Below, in pieces: positions 7,917-16,015 of a DNA stretch of 64,000 nucleotides. The notes under the pieces are model-generated. The model made no database searches. It worked only from the letters and a program-made list of their open reading frames with translations, and had not been told where the DNA came from. Location of the stretch: NCBI RefSeq assembly GCF_022436485.1, contig NZ_JAKUDO010000001.1, positions 558,001 through 622,000 of the forward strand, given 5' to 3'. The stretch is from Agrococcus sp. ARC_14. GTDB taxonomy: Bacteria; Actinomycetota; Actinomycetes; Actinomycetales; Microbacteriaceae. Positions within the stretch are counted from its first letter, which is position 1; each line of letters begins with the position of its first letter. The position numbers and the translations under genes were made by a program.

Positions 7917-8426
7917 ATGAGCCAACAGCAGCACTCCTTGCCCTTCGGCGCATCCGCCCAGGTCGACCGCATCCGCCCCGCCGACATTGGGCACAACAGC
8001 CCGGCGCTGCACCGCGAGGCCCGCCGCACGAGCCGCCTGACGGTCGCCGCCGGCGTCGCGCTGCTCGTGATCATGGCGCTGCACTCAGCAGTCTTCGCAC
8101 CCCACGAGTGGTGGGACGCCTGGCTGGCAGGGCCATTCCGTGCCGGGCAGCCGCCGCTCGAGGCGACCGTGCTGTTCTGGGCGCTGCCGGGCGGCTTCGT
8201 GGTGCCGGGCGCGCTGCTCGGGCTGCTCCTGGTGCGGGAGGGCCGTCGCGGCGGCACGATGCCGCTCTGGGTGCCCATCGTGCTGGGTGCCTGGGCGATC
8301 GGATGCGTCTGGATCGTCGGCCCGAGCGGCTTCCTCACGCTGTCGGTGCCGGTGGTGCTGCTGCTGATCGCGGGCGCCCGGGCTGCGCGTGCCCGCCGAG
8401 CAGCGCCCGACTCAGTCGCCCGGTGA
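7917..8426 (+). CDS. Four-helix membrane protein, DUF6463-like
   Basis: 169 residues: about 40 polar residues, then four hydrophobic helices (LTVAAGVALLVIMALHSAVF; PLEATVLFWALPGGFVVPGA; MPLWVPIVLGAWAIGCVWIV; FLTLSVPVVLLLIAGARAA) and a short basic tail. The second-helix pattern with FW and a G-G loop resembles small DUF6463-type membrane proteins. Start ATG 7917 follows GAGGC; the alternative upstream ATG adds an alanine-arginine stretch. It is divergent from the split-barrel gene and convergent with the met operon. Function unknown. Confidence 0.6.
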   Translation: MSQQQHSLPFGASAQVDRIRPADIGHNSPALHREARRTSRLTVAAGVALLVIMALHSAVFAPHEWWDAWLAGPFRAGQPPLEATVLFWALPGGFVVPGALLGLLLVREGRRGGTMPLWVPIVLGAWAIGCVWIVGPSGFLTLSVPVVLLLIAGARAARARRAAPDSVAR

Positions 8427-8465
8427 AACGGTCATAGACGCGGGCCCGCGCACCGCACGCACGAA

Positions 8466-8494
8466 GGCTGCCCCGCGAGTTCCGCGGGGCAGCC
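8466..8494. terminator. Perfect 12-bp stem terminator between convergent genes
   Basis: GGCTGCCCCGCG (8466-8477) is perfectly complementary to CGCGGGGCAGCC (8483-8494) around the loop AGTTC. On the minus strand the stem is followed by TTCGT. It lies between the membrane protein gene and the 3' end of the met operon and probably terminates both. Confidence 0.75.
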
Positions 8495-8516
8495 CCCAGT
8501 GTCAGTCAGCCGTTCG

Positions 8517-9344
8517 TCAGTTCTCCACCGGCACGATCAACCCGCCCCAGGTGTCGAGGATGTACTGCTGCGTCTCCTCAGAGGTGAGCAGGTCGCGCAG
8601 CGCGGTCACGCGCGGGTCGTTCTCCAGTTCGGGCGTGGTCGCGAGGATGTTGAAGTAGTTCGAGTCGGTGCCCTCGGTGAGGATCGCCTGCTCCTGCGTC
8701 AGCCCCGCGGGGATCGCGAACGACGAGGTGACGAAGACCGCGTCGTTGTCGGGGATCGCCAGCGGCAGCGTGGCGTTCTCGACCTCGGTGAACGCGAAGT
8801 TCTGCGGGTTGGCGGTGATGCCGTCGAGGTTGGTGGTGCCATCGGCGATCTCGATCAGGCCCTCGGCCGCGAGGATCTCGAGCGCGCGGCCCTCGTTCGT
8901 CGGGTCGTTGGGGATGGCGATCGAGGCGCCGTCGGGCAGCTCGTCGATCGACGTGATCGACTCCGAGTAATAGGCGGCCGCCGGCAGGTAGATCTCGCCG
9001 ACCGAGACGAGCGAGCCGCCGGCCTGCGAGTTGTAGGTCTCCATGAACGTCGAGTTCTGGAAGAGGTTGGCTTCGGTCGAGCCGTCGGTGAGGGCCGGGT
9101 TGGGCGTGTTGTAGTCGGTGAACTCGACCCATTCGATGTCGAGGCCCGCCTCCTCGGCGAGGTTCTCGTCGACCCAGGTGAGCATGTCGCCGGCCGGCAC
9201 CGGCAGGGCGCCGACGCGGATGGTGCCGAGCGTGCCGTCCTCGGGTGCCTCGGTCTGGCCGCCGGTCGAGCAGGCGGCGAGTGCCACGACGGCGACGCCG
9301 GCGGCGATGGTGGTCGCGAGGCGACGCTTGGTGCTGAAGTGCAT
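8517..9344 (-). CDS. metQ: Methionine ABC transporter substrate-binding lipoprotein
   Basis: 275-residue NlpA/MetQ family lipoprotein: signal peptide with lipobox ALAAC (Cys near 25), then the family pattern TIRVGALPVPAGDMLTWV, EWVEFTDYNTPNPAL, EANLFQN and GASIAIPNDPTNEGRAL. The NDPTNEGRAL segment is the MetQ hallmark (usually IPNDPSN..RAL). It binds D- or L-methionine outside the membrane and delivers it to MetI/MetN. It is the last gene of the metN-metI-metQ operon, 42 bases after metI, and ends at a strong hairpin. No SAM riboswitch or S-box-like leader is visible upstream of the operon. Confidence 0.93.
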   Translation of the reverse strand: MHFSTKRRLATTIAAGVAVVALAACSTGGQTEAPEDGTLGTIRVGALPVPAGDMLTWVDENLAEEAGLDIEWVEFTDYNTPNPALTDGSTEANLFQNSTFMETYNSQAGGSLVSVGEIYLPAAAYYSESITSIDELPDGASIAIPNDPTNEGRALEILAAEGLIEIADGTTNLDGITANPQNFAFTEVENATLPLAIPDNDAVFVTSSFAIPAGLTQEQAILTEGTDSNYFNILATTPELENDPRVTALRDLLTSEETQQYILDTWGGLIVPVEN

Positions 9345-9386
9345 GGTGCTTCCTTCGGTGGTGAGGGGTCGGATGCGCGGTGGCGG

Positions 9387-10199
9387 CTACGCGCCCCGCG
9401 GCACGTTTCGGTCGATCTCGCCCTGGGCATCCCGCGCGACGTCTGCATCGAGGTGCGCCTGCGCATCCGCGACGCCCTTCTGCGCACCGCGCTTGGTGAC
9501 GGGTGCGCCGAGCCGCTTGGCGAGCGCGGTCAGCGCCCACTGGATGACCTGCACGAGCAGGAACAGGATGATGACGACGCCCACGATGTGGATCCAGCTG
9601 TAGCGCTGCATGCCGTAGGTGAGGGCCACGTTGCCGAGGCCGCCGCCGCCGACCACGCCGACCATCGCCGAGAAGTTGATGATGGAGGTGATGGTGGTGG
9701 CGGTGCCGAGCAGGATCGCCGGGGTCGCCTGCGGCAGCAGCACGCGGCGCACGAGCAGCCAGCGGGAGGCGCCGAGCGAGTCGGCCGCCTCGAACAGGCC
9801 CGGGTCGACCTCGCGCACGGCGATCTCGACCACGCGCACGAAGAAGGGGATCGCCACGAGCGTGAGCGGCACGATCGCGGGGCCGGTGCCGATGAACGAG
9901 CCGAGCAGCCAGCGGGTGAGCGGGATGAGCGCGATCATCAGCACGATGAACGGCACCGAGCGGCCCAGGTTCACGATGAAGCCGAGCACCGCGTTGAGCA
10001 CGCGGCCGAGCGCGCGCGAGCCGAGCGGCGCCTCGAGGAAGCGCCCCTGCTCGGTGCCGACCAGGATGATGCCGAGCGGCAGGCCGACGACGAACGTGAT
10101 CGCCATGGCGATCGCCGTCATGTAGACGGTCTCCCAGGTGCCTTCGAGCAGCACCTGGATGAGGTTCGACCAGAAGTCGGGTGCGGTGGGGTCGATCAT
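9387..10199 (-). CDS. metI: Methionine ABC transporter permease
   Basis: 270-residue inner membrane permease with five or six helices and the inner-membrane-component EAA loop (EAADSLGASRWLLVRRVLLP, about residues 140-160). MetI-like features: a short N-terminus, ETVYMTAIAMAITFVVGLPL and NLGRSVPFIVLMIALIP. The C-terminal tail beyond the last helix (about residues 225-270) is longer than in E. coli MetI and is charged and Asp/Ala-rich. The start overlaps metN by four bases. It forms the channel through which methionine is driven by MetN. Confidence 0.93.
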   Translation of the reverse strand: MIDPTAPDFWSNLIQVLLEGTWETVYMTAIAMAITFVVGLPLGIILVGTEQGRFLEAPLGSRALGRVLNAVLGFIVNLGRSVPFIVLMIALIPLTRWLLGSFIGTGPAIVPLTLVAIPFFVRVVEIAVREVDPGLFEAADSLGASRWLLVRRVLLPQATPAILLGTATTITSIINFSAMVGVVGGGGLGNVALTYGMQRYSWIHIVGVVIILFLLVQVIQWALTALAKRLGAPVTKRGAQKGVADAQAHLDADVARDAQGEIDRNVPRGA

Positions 10200-11182
10200 G
10201 CGAGCACCTCCCAGGCGGTGACGCCCTGCGCGGTGAGCGAGTCGATGACGCGGAGGGCGACGGATGCGTCACCGGGCACGGCGAGGCGGGTGCGGCCGGC
10301 CTGGTGGCCGCCGATGGTCTCGAGCGCGGCGCCGAGGATGGAGACGTCGAGGCCGAACTCGCGGCTCAGCTGCGCGATGATCGGGCGGTCGGCGCTCAGG
10401 CCCGTGTAGGTGATGTCGATGATGCGGTGGTTGGGCATGTAGTGCGCCTCGCCGACCGGGAAGAGCTCGGCGGCGACGCGGCTGCCCGGGGTGCGGATGA
10501 GCTCGTCGAGGCTGCCCTGCTCGATCACCCTGCCCGTCTCCATCAGGGCGGCGGCGTCGCAGATGCGCTTGACGACCTCCATCTCGTGCGTGATGAGCAG
10601 CACGGTGAGGCCGAGCTCGCGGCTGAGTCGACGGATGAGCTCGAGGATCGAGCGGGTCGTCTCGGGGTCGAGGGCGCTGGTGGCTTCGTCGCTGAGCAGC
10701 ACGTCGGGGCCGGAGGCGAGCGAGCGGGCGATGCCGACGCGCTGCCGCTGGCCACCGGAGAGCTGAGCGGGGCGGTCGTCGGCGCGGTGGGCGAGACCGA
10801 CGAGGTCAAGCATCTCGAGCGCCTTGGGGCGGCGATCCTTCTTGGCCGTGCCGACCGCCTCGAGCGCGAACTCGACGTTCTGCGCCACCGTGCGGTTGCC
10901 GACCAGGTTGAAGTGCTGGAAGACCATGCCGATCTTGTGGCGGGCGTTGAGCAGCGCCTTGCCCTCGAGCGCGGTCACCTCGAGCCCGTCGACGACGACG
11001 CGCCCGCTGTCGGGACGCTCGAGCGCGTTGACGGTTCTGAGGAGCGTCGACTTGCCGGCGCCCGACTGCCCGACGACGCCGAAGATCGAGCCGCGCGGCA
11101 CCTCGATGCTGACGTCGGCGAGCGCGACAACGGCGTCAGGCCCGTCGCCGAAGCGGCGGCTGACGTGCTCGATCGAGATCAT
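10196..11182 (-). CDS. metN: Methionine ABC transporter ATP-binding protein with NIL domain
   Basis: 328 residues. Walker A GQSGAGKS near residue 37, signature LSGGQRQRVGIARSL near 140, Walker B DVLLSDEATSALD near 160, H-loop ITHEMEVV near 195. After the ATPase domain, residues 250-328 form a NIL (ferredoxin-like) domain, which in MetN binds methionine and causes trans-inhibition. First gene of the operon with metI (four-base overlap) and metQ. No ribosome site is strong (GGGGAGCCCC before ATG) and no known riboswitch fold was recognised in the 190-base leader. Confidence 0.95.
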   Translation of the reverse strand: MISIEHVSRRFGDGPDAVVALADVSIEVPRGSIFGVVGQSGAGKSTLLRTVNALERPDSGRVVVDGLEVTALEGKALLNARHKIGMVFQHFNLVGNRTVAQNVEFALEAVGTAKKDRRPKALEMLDLVGLAHRADDRPAQLSGGQRQRVGIARSLASGPDVLLSDEATSALDPETTRSILELIRRLSRELGLTVLLITHEMEVVKRICDAAALMETGRVIEQGSLDELIRTPGSRVAAELFPVGEAHYMPNHRIIDITYTGLSADRPIIAQLSREFGLDVSILGAALETIGGHQAGRTRLAVPGDASVALRVIDSLTAQGVTAWEVLA

Positions 11183-11284
11183 GGGGCTCCCCGGGTGCCT
11201 TGGCGGGCGGATGCGTGGGTCACCCTCCAGTCTCTCACGCTGTCAGATAGCGGGGCGAGATGTGACGATCTGTGACGCCCGCCT

Positions 11285-11328
11285 CGGTGGTCGAGTAGCC
11301 GCGCAACGCGCGGCGTATCGAGACCACG
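11285..11328. repeat. Interspersed palindromic element (Microbacteriaceae-type)
   Basis: An imperfect 44-base palindrome: CGGTGGTCGAGTA, a GC-rich stem GCCGCGC-AAC-GCGCGGC, then GTATCGAGACCACG. The outer arms GGTGGTCGAGTA / GTATCGAGACCACG are the recurring ends of short palindromes found many times in Microbacteriaceae genomes (from memory). It sits between the divergent metN and NUDIX genes. Only one copy was seen in this window. Confidence 0.65.
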
Positions 11329-11372
11329 CCAGTTCTCCCGCTTAGGCTGGTCAGCAACCGGGGGAGGCGTCC

Positions 11373-11780
11373 GTGAAGAAGCAGATCAACGTCGTCGGTG
11401 CAGTGATCGTCAAGGATGGCGAGATCCTGTGCGCGCAACGTGGTGAGGGCGGGTCGCTCGCCGGCATGTGGGAGTTCCCGGGCGGGAAGATCGAGCCGGG
11501 CGAGACCCCGCAGGAAGCACTGCAGCGCGAGATCGATGAAGAGTTGCTGTGTGAAGTGCGCGTTGGCGACCACGTCGAGACCACCGCGTATGACTACGAC
11601 TTCGGCGTCGTGACGCTGACGACCTACTACTGCGAGTTGGTCTCCGGCACGCCATCGCTGACTGAGCACGCGGCCGTTCTTTGGCTGGCGCCCTCAGACC
11701 TCGACCAGCTCGATTGGGCGCCTGCAGACGTCCCCGCGGTCGATCGCATCCGGTCAAAATTCGCAGTCAATGCCGCCTGA
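11373..11780 (+). CDS. NUDIX hydrolase, MutT/8-oxo-dGTP diphosphatase-like
   Basis: 135 residues. The NUDIX box reads GKIEPGETPQEALQREIDEE and continues LLCEV, so the metal-binding RExxEE is intact but the usual Gly two residues after EE is Leu. A MutT-type start (VGAVIVKDGEILCAQRG) and WEFPGGK are present. GTG start 11373, with GGGGAGG seven bases upstream. Its 3' end overlaps the helicase gene by 11 bases. MutT-like proteins hydrolyse damaged or unusual nucleoside triphosphates; NUDIX genes adjacent to DUF3427 helicases are a recurring pair, and in some genomes I recall them fused. Confidence 0.85.
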   Translation: MKKQINVVGAVIVKDGEILCAQRGEGGSLAGMWEFPGGKIEPGETPQEALQREIDEELLCEVRVGDHVETTAYDYDFGVVTLTTYYCELVSGTPSLTEHAAVLWLAPSDLDQLDWAPADVPAVDRIRSKFAVNAA

Positions 11781-14739
11781 GCCGGGCGGGAGCTCAGACC
11801 TCGAACTCGACGTCAACTACGGCTACCTCGCACGCGGGGTCCGCGCTCCTCGCAAGGCGCATCCGCAGGTCATTTTCAACAGCGATGGCGCATCGATGCT
11901 GCGCGCGCTGCGCGAGGAATTGAAGCGGAGCTCGTCCTTCACCTTCTCTGTCGCTTTCGTCTCGGCGCGAGCAATCGCCCTGCTGAAGCAGGAGCTCGCC
12001 GAGTTCGAGGGCAAGGGGCGGATCATCACGTCCGACTACCTCGGGTTCAACTCGCCCGCCGCCTTCGGTGAACTGCTCAACCTCGCACACCGAGGCTTCG
12101 ACATTCGCTTGCACGATCAGTCCGCGTTTCACCCGAAGGGCTATGTCTTCGAGCACGCCGATCACATGACGGCGATCGTCGGCAGCTCGAATCTCACGGC
12201 TGGCGCTCTGGTCTCGAATCTGGAGTGGAATCTCCGTGTCTCGTCGACGCACGAGAGCGACCTGACGGATCAGTTCGGTGCGCTCATCGCTCGGCAGCTT
12301 GAAGATTCCGTGCCGTTGACGCGCGAGTGGGTCGATCGCTACGCGGAGCAGTACATGGCTCCGCCAAGTCGACCGTCGTCTCCCGTCGAGCGCCAGCTTC
12401 GCCGTCGATTTGACGCGGGCATCGCACCGTCGATTGGCGAGTCGCTCGTTCTGCACCAGAGCGGTGGAGCGACACCTGAGGTCGAAAGGATTGTGCCGAA
12501 CGCGATGCAGCAGGAAGCTCTGCTTGCGATCGAGTCGATGAGGCGCGATGGCAAGCAACGTGCCGTCGTGATCTCGGCGACCGGCACAGGCAAGACCATC
12601 TTGTCTGCGCTCGACGTGCGATCCGTTGCCCCCAAGCGGATGCTGTTTGTGGTGCATCGTGAGCAGATCCTCGATCGCGCGATCCAGGAGTTCCAGCGCG
12701 TGCTCGGTGCTCCCTCTGAGGACTTCGGCAAGCTCAGCGGTGGCTCAAAGGAGTCGGATCGCCGATACGTGTTCGCGACGATCCAGACTCTGTCGCGGCC
12801 AGACACGCTCGCGGGTATTGCACCCGACGCGTTCGACTACATCCTCGTGGACGAGGTGCATCGTGCGGGTGCTTCCTCCTATGCGAAGGTGCTCGAGCAC
12901 TTCAAGCCTGCGTTCTTGCTCGGAATGACGGCGACGCCCGAGCGCAGCGATGGGTTCAATGTCTTCGAGCTATTCGACTTCAACGTGCCCTACGAGATCC
13001 GGCTCAACAAGGCTCTCGAGTCCAACATGCTGGCGCCGTTCCACTATTACGGCGTGACCGACGTGGAGTTTGACGACGGGACAACGATTGATGAGCTCTC
13101 GAGTGTCTCGAGGCTTGCCTCCACGCTTCGAGTCGACCACATCGTCGACGCCATCACGACCTACGGCCACGCAGGGGTGCCGGTGCGCGGCCTCATGTTC
13201 TGCAGCCGCAAAGAAGAGGCGCACGCGCTTTCGGCCGCGCTGAACGAGCAGGTCATCTACGGGCATCGACTGCGCACGGTCGCATTGACCGGAGACGACT
13301 CGATCGAGAGGCGCGAGCACGTCGTCCAGCAGCTCGAGGCGGGCCTGCTCGACTACATCCTGACGGTCGACATCTTCAACGAGGGCGTCGACATCCCCTC
13401 GGTCAACCAGGTCGTGATGCTCCGCCAGACGCAGTCCGCGATCGTCTTCGTGCAGCAACTCGGACGCGGCCTTCGCAAGGCGCCGGGCAAGGATTATCTG
13501 GTCGTCATCGACTTCATCGGCAACTACTCCAACAACTTCCTGATCCCCGTCGCGCTCTTTGGAGACGACTCGCTCAATCGGGAGTCCGTCCGACAGCACC
13601 TGATCTCCGCGGAGGAGGTCGGCGTCATCGCAGGCCTGTCGAGCGTCCGATTCGACCGGATCGCGCAGGAGCGAGTACTGCGGTCGCTAGCCATGACACA
13701 GCTCGACAGCATGCAGCGGCTGAAGCAAGCAGTCGAAACCCTTCAGAACAGACTCGGCCGCCTACCCTCACTCCATGACTTCCTCCGGTTCGAGAGTGCT
13801 GACCCCGTGGTCTTGGCCACACACTCCGGCAACTATCCGGCGCTGCTTGAGCGCCTGACTAAGACGCACACAGGGCTGCGCCCGAGCGAGCTTCGGGCCC
13901 TTACGTTCCTGTCGATTGAAGCCCTAGCTGCGAAGCGGGTCGACGAGCTGCTGATTCTTCGCACCTTGCTCAATGAGGGCGAAGTGCCGAAGGAGCGGCT
14001 AGCAGAGGCGCTGGCCCCGGACAGCTACACCTCGCCCGGCAGCCACGTCGAGAGCGCCCTTCGCGTTCTCTCTCTCGAGTTCGCGACCGAGATGGAGCAG
14101 AAGAAGTACTTGGCTGGAGTGGTGGAGAGAGGCGGGGAGGACAAGGTCAGACTGGCCTCCTCGTTCGCTGACTCCTATCGTGACTCGCCCGCGTTTCGGC
14201 GCGCAGTCGACGACCTGATTCTGACGGGTATCGAACTCGTGCAGGCCCACTATCAGCGCGGAGCCCCCTTCACTCCTGGTCGGCAGTACTCCCGCAAGGA
14301 TGCGGTGCGCCTGCTCCACTGGCCTAAGAACTCATCCTCGACCGTCTACGGGCAGCGCATCGATGCCACGACGAGGACTTGCCTGATTTTTGTGACGCTT
14401 CAGAAGTCGAGCGAGGTTGAGGCGAGCACCGCATACGAGGACAAGCTGCTCGACACTCTGACCATGCGCTGGTATACCCAAAGCCGAAAGACTCTCGCGA
14501 GCCGTGACGTCGCGCAAATTGTGGGGAATGAGCTCGACCTGCACGTGTTCGTGAAGAAAAGCGATGTCGACGGTGCGCAGCATTACTACTTGGGTAGCCC
14601 CCGTGTGGACAAAACTGAGCAGTCCACAATGGTCGGCAAGAGCGGTGCTCAGTTACCGGTTGTTCGGACGCGCCTCCGTTTCGAGAAGCCGATAGACGCT
14701 GGCTTGTTCGACTACTTCGAGCCCACGCTCAGCGAGTAG
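11770..14739 (+). CDS. PLD-like nuclease / SF2 helicase / DUF3427 protein
   Basis: 989 residues in three parts. Residues about 35-175 are a phospholipase-D-like nuclease domain with HxK (FHPKGYVF, near 121) and GSSNLTAG (near 138). Residues about 240-600 are a superfamily 2 helicase: Walker A SATGTGKT near 271, DEVH motif II near 360, GMTATPERSDG near 386, GEGVDIP-like NEGVDIPSV near 538 and QLGRGLRKAP (motif VI) near 561. Residues about 640-989 match DUF3427. Such proteins resemble type I/III restriction translocases and are frequent in defence islands. Its start overlaps the NUDIX gene by 11 bases. Base composition is lower in GC than the flanks. Confidence 0.88.
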   Translation: MPPEPGGSSDLELDVNYGYLARGVRAPRKAHPQVIFNSDGASMLRALREELKRSSSFTFSVAFVSARAIALLKQELAEFEGKGRIITSDYLGFNSPAAFGELLNLAHRGFDIRLHDQSAFHPKGYVFEHADHMTAIVGSSNLTAGALVSNLEWNLRVSSTHESDLTDQFGALIARQLEDSVPLTREWVDRYAEQYMAPPSRPSSPVERQLRRRFDAGIAPSIGESLVLHQSGGATPEVERIVPNAMQQEALLAIESMRRDGKQRAVVISATGTGKTILSALDVRSVAPKRMLFVVHREQILDRAIQEFQRVLGAPSEDFGKLSGGSKESDRRYVFATIQTLSRPDTLAGIAPDAFDYILVDEVHRAGASSYAKVLEHFKPAFLLGMTATPERSDGFNVFELFDFNVPYEIRLNKALESNMLAPFHYYGVTDVEFDDGTTIDELSSVSRLASTLRVDHIVDAITTYGHAGVPVRGLMFCSRKEEAHALSAALNEQVIYGHRLRTVALTGDDSIERREHVVQQLEAGLLDYILTVDIFNEGVDIPSVNQVVMLRQTQSAIVFVQQLGRGLRKAPGKDYLVVIDFIGNYSNNFLIPVALFGDDSLNRESVRQHLISAEEVGVIAGLSSVRFDRIAQERVLRSLAMTQLDSMQRLKQAVETLQNRLGRLPSLHDFLRFESADPVVLATHSGNYPALLERLTKTHTGLRPSELRALTFLSIEALAAKRVDELLILRTLLNEGEVPKERLAEALAPDSYTSPGSHVESALRVLSLEFATEMEQKKYLAGVVERGGEDKVRLASSFADSYRDSPAFRRAVDDLILTGIELVQAHYQRGAPFTPGRQYSRKDAVRLLHWPKNSSSTVYGQRIDATTRTCLIFVTLQKSSEVEASTAYEDKLLDTLTMRWYTQSRKTLASRDVAQIVGNELDLHVFVKKSDVDGAQHYYLGSPRVDKTEQSTMVGKSGAQLPVVRTRLRFEKPIDAGLFDYFEPTLSE

Positions 14740-14969
14740 CCTCATCTGACCACCCTTACCAAGCCGGCTTCAAGACCAAAGCGGCGCTCTTACCCCAACT
14801 CGGTACCGGCACGCAGTCCGCGCGCAGCACCTGGCTCCACTCTCGTCTCTTGATAGCCCCGTCTTGGAAGGGCGTGGTACCCGGCAGATTGCGCAGCGCC
14901 CCGTCGAAGTGAGCCAAGGGCCGGCGGAAGCCCGCTGCAGAGGGATTCCGGAGTCTGCCTCAAGGGCGA

Positions 14970-15302
14970 CTACAACAACGCGACTGTAGTCCCTATGATG
15001 AGGGCCAAAATGCAGCCGAGAGCACACCAAAACACGATCCTCGCATCACTAGTGCCAACGACATCGCGTCGAGCCATTGAAATCGGCGTTCCAGTCGCGA
15101 GGCCCACAGTTCTGCCACTGTCATCCACGCGACGCCCCACATCGGCGACTAGAAGCAACAGCCCAGATGCGAATAAGAGGATCCACGACGAGAGCTCACT
15201 TGAGTCGCTTGACACACGTGAGCCAAGGATTCCAATCGCGATCGAAGCCACCACCAGCAAAAACCGGTGAAACGTTGAAAGCCAAGCAGCGATCGACTTC
15301 AT
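14970..15302 (-). CDS. Small membrane protein, last gene of methylase-ParB operon
   Basis: 110 residues. Helix near 14-30 (FLLVVASIAIGILG), helix near 38-56 (SWILLFASGLLLLVADV), a hydrophilic loop of about 30 residues (DDSGRTVGLATGTPISM), and a C-terminal helix (ALGCILALIIGTTVALL). Three-helix topology is likely. The start overlaps the stop of the upstream gene by four bases (ATGA), so it is translated with the methylase, ParB-like and 238-residue proteins. No family recognised. In defence operons a small membrane protein is often an effector; here that is only a conjecture. About 230 bases after its stop contain no recognisable gene. Confidence 0.65.
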   Translation of the reverse strand: MKSIAAWLSTFHRFLLVVASIAIGILGSRVSSDSSELSSWILLFASGLLLLVADVGRRVDDSGRTVGLATGTPISMARRDVVGTSDARIVFWCALGCILALIIGTTVALL

Positions 15303-16015
15303 CGGTCGAGACCGGATTTGGTTGGGGGCCCATTCAAAATTAGAGCCTCAACTTCTGAAACTTCATTCACGAGGGATTCGGCGCCCAAAATATCCAGCCG
15401 ACGAGAAATATCATCGCCCCAAGCGTCGATACTACGATACTCAGCGTCGAAGCCGTTCTTATAGCGGTCCCCAGCATCGCCCTCCATGCTGGCGATTATC
15501 GTGGCAGACTGCCCGTACCTCGCATCGATATCAGTGCGAGCCAGCTCGATCTTGCGCTCCATGTCGCGTCGCATGCGCGTGAGCTGAACCTCGAGCGCAT
15601 CCTCGAGCGTCCGTGGGGAAGTCTCTGAATAGTCAACGACTATCTCAAAAACGCCTTCGCTCGTCAGCCTGAGCAGCCCGCATCCGGATTGTTTGCACGA
15701 ATCGACAAGTTGCGGCGTGTGGTCCGCGGCGACGATGTATACATGGCCTGCAGGCGCTGCATGAGAAGCTCTTGCAAGATTGGCTATCCATTTTGGCACG
15801 GCGAGATCACGTACTGGGCGCAGATAATAGAAGGTCCGAACCCCATCGGCGTCCACGCTCTGGAGATCTCCGAGCAGCGAGCCTCCGATTCTCGAATCGC
15901 TGGGAAGCGCGATGCGCTCAGGAACACCGACCAAATCGAACCCGGCCTGATCAATGGCGATCTCTGCTAAGGCGCGCATGCGAGTCTTCCTTGGGTCCTC
16001 GTACGGTACATTCAT
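15299..16015 (-). CDS. Unknown protein between ParB-like and membrane genes
   Basis: 238 residues, soluble. No family recognised. Visible parts: an N-terminal DPRKTRMRALAEIAIDQAGF helix; a central alternating strand/helix region (VRTFYYLRPVRDLAVPKWIA ... GHVYIVAADHTPQLVDSCKQ, then CGLLRLTSEGVFEIVVDY); and a charged helical C-terminus (TLEDALEVQLTRMRRDMERK). The middle resembles restriction-endonuclease-like folds that have a VxVA-x-P...aK..GvGLL pattern, but no clear PD-(D/E)XK motif is present. Start at 16015 overlaps the ParB-like stop as ATGA. It is the most poorly explained member of the operon. Confidence 0.65.
   Translation of the reverse strand: MNVPYEDPRKTRMRALAEIAIDQAGFDLVGVPERIALPSDSRIGGSLLGDLQSVDADGVRTFYYLRPVRDLAVPKWIANLARASHAAPAGHVYIVAADHTPQLVDSCKQSGCGLLRLTSEGVFEIVVDYSETSPRTLEDALEVQLTRMRRDMERKIELARTDIDARYGQSATIIASMEGDAGDRYKNGFDAEYRSIDAWGDDISRRLDILGAESLVNEVSEVEALILNGPPTKSGLDR

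Noticed and set aside
9345..9386. Promoter inside the met operon
   Set aside because: The 42-base metI-metQ gap has no convincing hexamers; GAAGGAAGC is only a ribosome site.
8499..10409. Very long open frame on the plus strand opposite the met genes
   Set aside because: It is antisense to clear metQ/metI/metN coding sequence, consists mainly of Arg/Asp/Gly-rich low-complexity protein, and shows no family motif. High-GC codon bias keeps antisense frames open.
11183..11284. Riboswitch (SAM-type) upstream of metNIQ
   Set aside because: No conserved SAM riboswitch core or kink-turn pattern could be identified by eye; a covariance search would be needed.
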